64,000 nt of DNA, taken from contig JACKHI010000001.1 of assembly GCA_020639075.1 (NCBI GenBank), positions 2,294,001-2,358,000 on the forward strand, in the 5' to 3' direction. Below the pieces are notes generated by a model. It was not told the origin of the DNA. It did not search any database and saw only the letters and a list, made by a program, of their open reading frames with translations. How positions within the stretch are numbered: the first letter of the stretch is position 1; every line of letters starts with the position of its first letter. This stretch comes from Phycisphaerales bacterium (lineage in GTDB: Bacteria > Planctomycetota > Phycisphaerae > UBA1845 > UTPLA1). Positions 62,445 to 64,000 of the stretch are shown here, piece after piece. Both the position numbers and the translations under genes were made by a program.

Positions 62445-64000
62445 ATGAACACGCGCTCTATTACGACATCGTTTCTCGTTGCGCTGTGGATCGCGATCGG
62501 CAATCCGTCGCAACTTCATGCGCAGTGCACGATTCAACGGGAAACCGTCCTGCCTTCGGATCCATCGCTCTACGAATTCGGATTCGGTTACAGCGTCGGC
62601 GCCGACGGCGATACGATCGTCATCGGCGATACGTTCTCGAATGTCGCCGTCGAGAATGGCGGCGCCGCATTCGTCTATCGACTGATTGACGACGAATGGC
62701 AACAAGTCGCCCTGTTGACGGCAAGTGATGCCGCACCCTTGGGTTACTTCGGAAAAAGCGTGGCAATCGCCGGCGACACGATCGTCGTCGGCGCCGGCGC
62801 GCTCCAGGGAACCGATGGCGCCGCCTACGTCTTCCGGGAGATCGACAATCTCTGGCAGGAAATCGCCAAGCTCATGCCGCCGGCGGGAGACGTCGCCGTT
62901 TCATTCGGTCAGACCGTCGCGATCGACGCTGCAGGGCACAGAATCGCTGTGAGTGCCCCCGGCGATGAGACTCTGGCGACTGAGGGCGACGCGTACGTAT
63001 TTCAGGAGTCGGCCGGCATCTGGCAGCCCGCTATCAAGCTGGTCGATCCCGAACCAACCGCACACCATCACTTCGGCAACGGTATTGCCATCGACGGGAA
63101 TACCGTCATGGTTGCGGCGGCGAGCGGTCCATATGGTCCGTTGCCCTCCGGCGACGGCCAATCATTTGGCCCCGGCAAAGTCTATGTATTTCGAGAGTCG
63201 AACGGCGACTGGACATTCACCCAGTTGCTGGATCGCTTCGACGGCGCGCGTACGGCCTCTGAATTCGGTCGAAACATCGCCATCCGAGACGGCATTGCCG
63301 CCGCCGCGATCATGCTCGACATACTTCGACCCTGCCCCCCGGACCACCCAAGCTACTCAGGGTTCCCGGGCACGGATTGCCGCTTCGGCGCCGTCTACCT
63401 GTTTCAGGAAGTTAGCGGCATCTGGCAAGTGCAGACGGCCTTGTACCTGCCGGATCTGGTTCCAGGATTAAACCCCGCATTCAGCTACCAGGAGGGCTTC
63501 GGGAGCAGCGTGTCCATCAGCGGCGACACGATCGTCGTCGGGGCGGCTTCAAAGAGATTTCCGCCTCAACCAGGCGAAACCCAATATATCTTCGACGGCG
63601 GCGCGGCGTACGTCTTCAAGAAACTGAACAGCGAATGGGTCAGCATCGCCAAGCTGTCGCCGAGCGACATCAAGCAATTCGACTATTTTGGCAGTACCGT
63701 CGCCGTCAGCGACGGCCATGTCGTCGTCGGCGGGAATCGGCCCGCAATCATCTACGACCTGACCGCATCGCCTTTCGACTGCAACGCCAACGGCATCAGC
63801 GACGACTGCGACATCGCCGGACAGCTCGTCAGAGACTGCAACGAAAACACAATCCCCGACGACTGCGAACCGCCGCTCGGCACGCTCAGCGATTTCATCG
63901 ACGCGCTGCTGAGCGATTCCGATGACCCGTTCGACGTCTGTGTCTTCGACGGCGACGGCAGCGGTTCGCTGAATGGACGTGACATCGAGGCGTTTGTGGC
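62445..64000 (+). CDS. Secreted beta-propeller protein, runs off window edge
   Basis: The first 518 residues of an exported protein with no stop before the right edge. The signal peptide starts M-N-T-R-S-I-T-T-S-F and ends near L-H-A-Q. Seven repeats of the type F-G-x-x-V-A-x-x-G-D-T-x-V-V-G-A cover about 40-435, fitting one seven-bladed propeller. The linkers D-C-N-A-N-G-I-S-D-D-C-D and D-C-N-E-N-T-I-P-D-D-C-E follow, and then the dockerin-like V-C-V-F-D-G-D-G-S-G-S-L-N-G-R-D end of the gene at 56912. GGAG is 9 bases before the ATG. It may belong to a set with the prepilin gene. Confidence 0.85.
   Translation, partial: MNTRSITTSFLVALWIAIGNPSQLHAQCTIQRETVLPSDPSLYEFGFGYSVGADGDTIVIGDTFSNVAVENGGAAFVYRLIDDEWQQVALLTASDAAPLGYFGKSVAIAGDTIVVGAGALQGTDGAAYVFREIDNLWQEIAKLMPPAGDVAVSFGQTVAIDAAGHRIAVSAPGDETLATEGDAYVFQESAGIWQPAIKLVDPEPTAHHHFGNGIAIDGNTVMVAAASGPYGPLPSGDGQSFGPGKVYVFRESNGDWTFTQLLDRFDGARTASEFGRNIAIRDGIAAAAIMLDILRPCPPDHPSYSGFPGTDCRFGAVYLFQEVSGIWQVQTALYLPDLVPGLNPAFSYQEGFGSSVSISGDTIVVGAASKRFPPQPGETQYIFDGGAAYVFKKLNSEWVSIAKLSPSDIKQFDYFGSTVAVSDGHVVVGGNRPAIIYDLTASPFDCNANGISDDCDIAGQLVRDCNENTIPDDCEPPLGTLSDFIDALLSDSDDPFDVCVFDGDGSGSLNGRDIEAFV

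Overview
The window looks like a GC-rich chromosome segment of a planctomycete, probably of the Phycisphaerae type. The evidence is: six proteins ending in PEP-CTERM signals with Arg-rich tails; secreted proteins with repeated D-C-N-x-N-G-x-P-D-x-C-D calcium-loop linkers and dockerin-like C-termini; several membrane proteins with the zinc ribbon C-G-Y-x-L-x(7)-C-P-E-C-G; futalosine-pathway menaquinone genes; and many small structured intergenic repeats. The lineage is inferred from gene content, since no rRNA is present.

Layout. 0-19 kb is mostly housekeeping and transport: a lipoprotein cut by the left edge, an SLC13/TrkA-C permease, an iron alcohol dehydrogenase, leuS, a CYTH protein, a zinc-ribbon membrane protein, HU divergent from purC, a DMT exporter, an APC permease, a double CDGSH protein, a Cys-rich lipoprotein, a second lipoprotein overlapping guaB, and tRNA-Arg(TCT). 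19-23 kb holds an ATP-grasp protein, two paralogous zinc-ribbon membrane proteins separated by copies of one repeat, and a TPR protein. 23-29.3 kb is a three-gene block for the 2-hydroxyacyl-CoA dehydratase/activase superfamily, closed by a strong terminator. 29.4-36.9 kb has an ankyrin-like Tat protein between two copies of an inverted-repeat element, three PEP-CTERM genes (two paralogous with a shared leader), an SDR, and a protein with two similar halves. 37-41 kb has two acyl-CoA dehydrogenases, mqnE and tRNA-Arg(GCG), then a candidate small RNA. 41.7-52.2 kb is a minus-strand run of exported proteins: TPR, ASPIC/UnbV, three related PEP-CTERM genes and a dockerin protein, including a segmental duplication of about 1 kb. 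52.9-56.7 kb has a PdxB-like dehydrogenase, a tiny membrane protein and a coupled mqnA-mqnC pair. 56.9-64 kb has a double beta-propeller protein, a prepilin fused to a long octapeptide-repeat domain, and a further propeller protein that runs off the right edge.

How the genes work together. mqnA, mqnC and mqnE cover most of the futalosine route to menaquinone, which would accept electrons from flavoprotein dehydrogenases. purC and guaB serve purine synthesis. The PEP-CTERM, dockerin, propeller and prepilin genes point to heavy investment in the envelope and cell surface; no exosortase or type II secretion machinery lies inside the window. The most unusual object is the prepilin with octad repeats at 60107-62224. 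No CRISPR array, prophage or intact transposase was seen.
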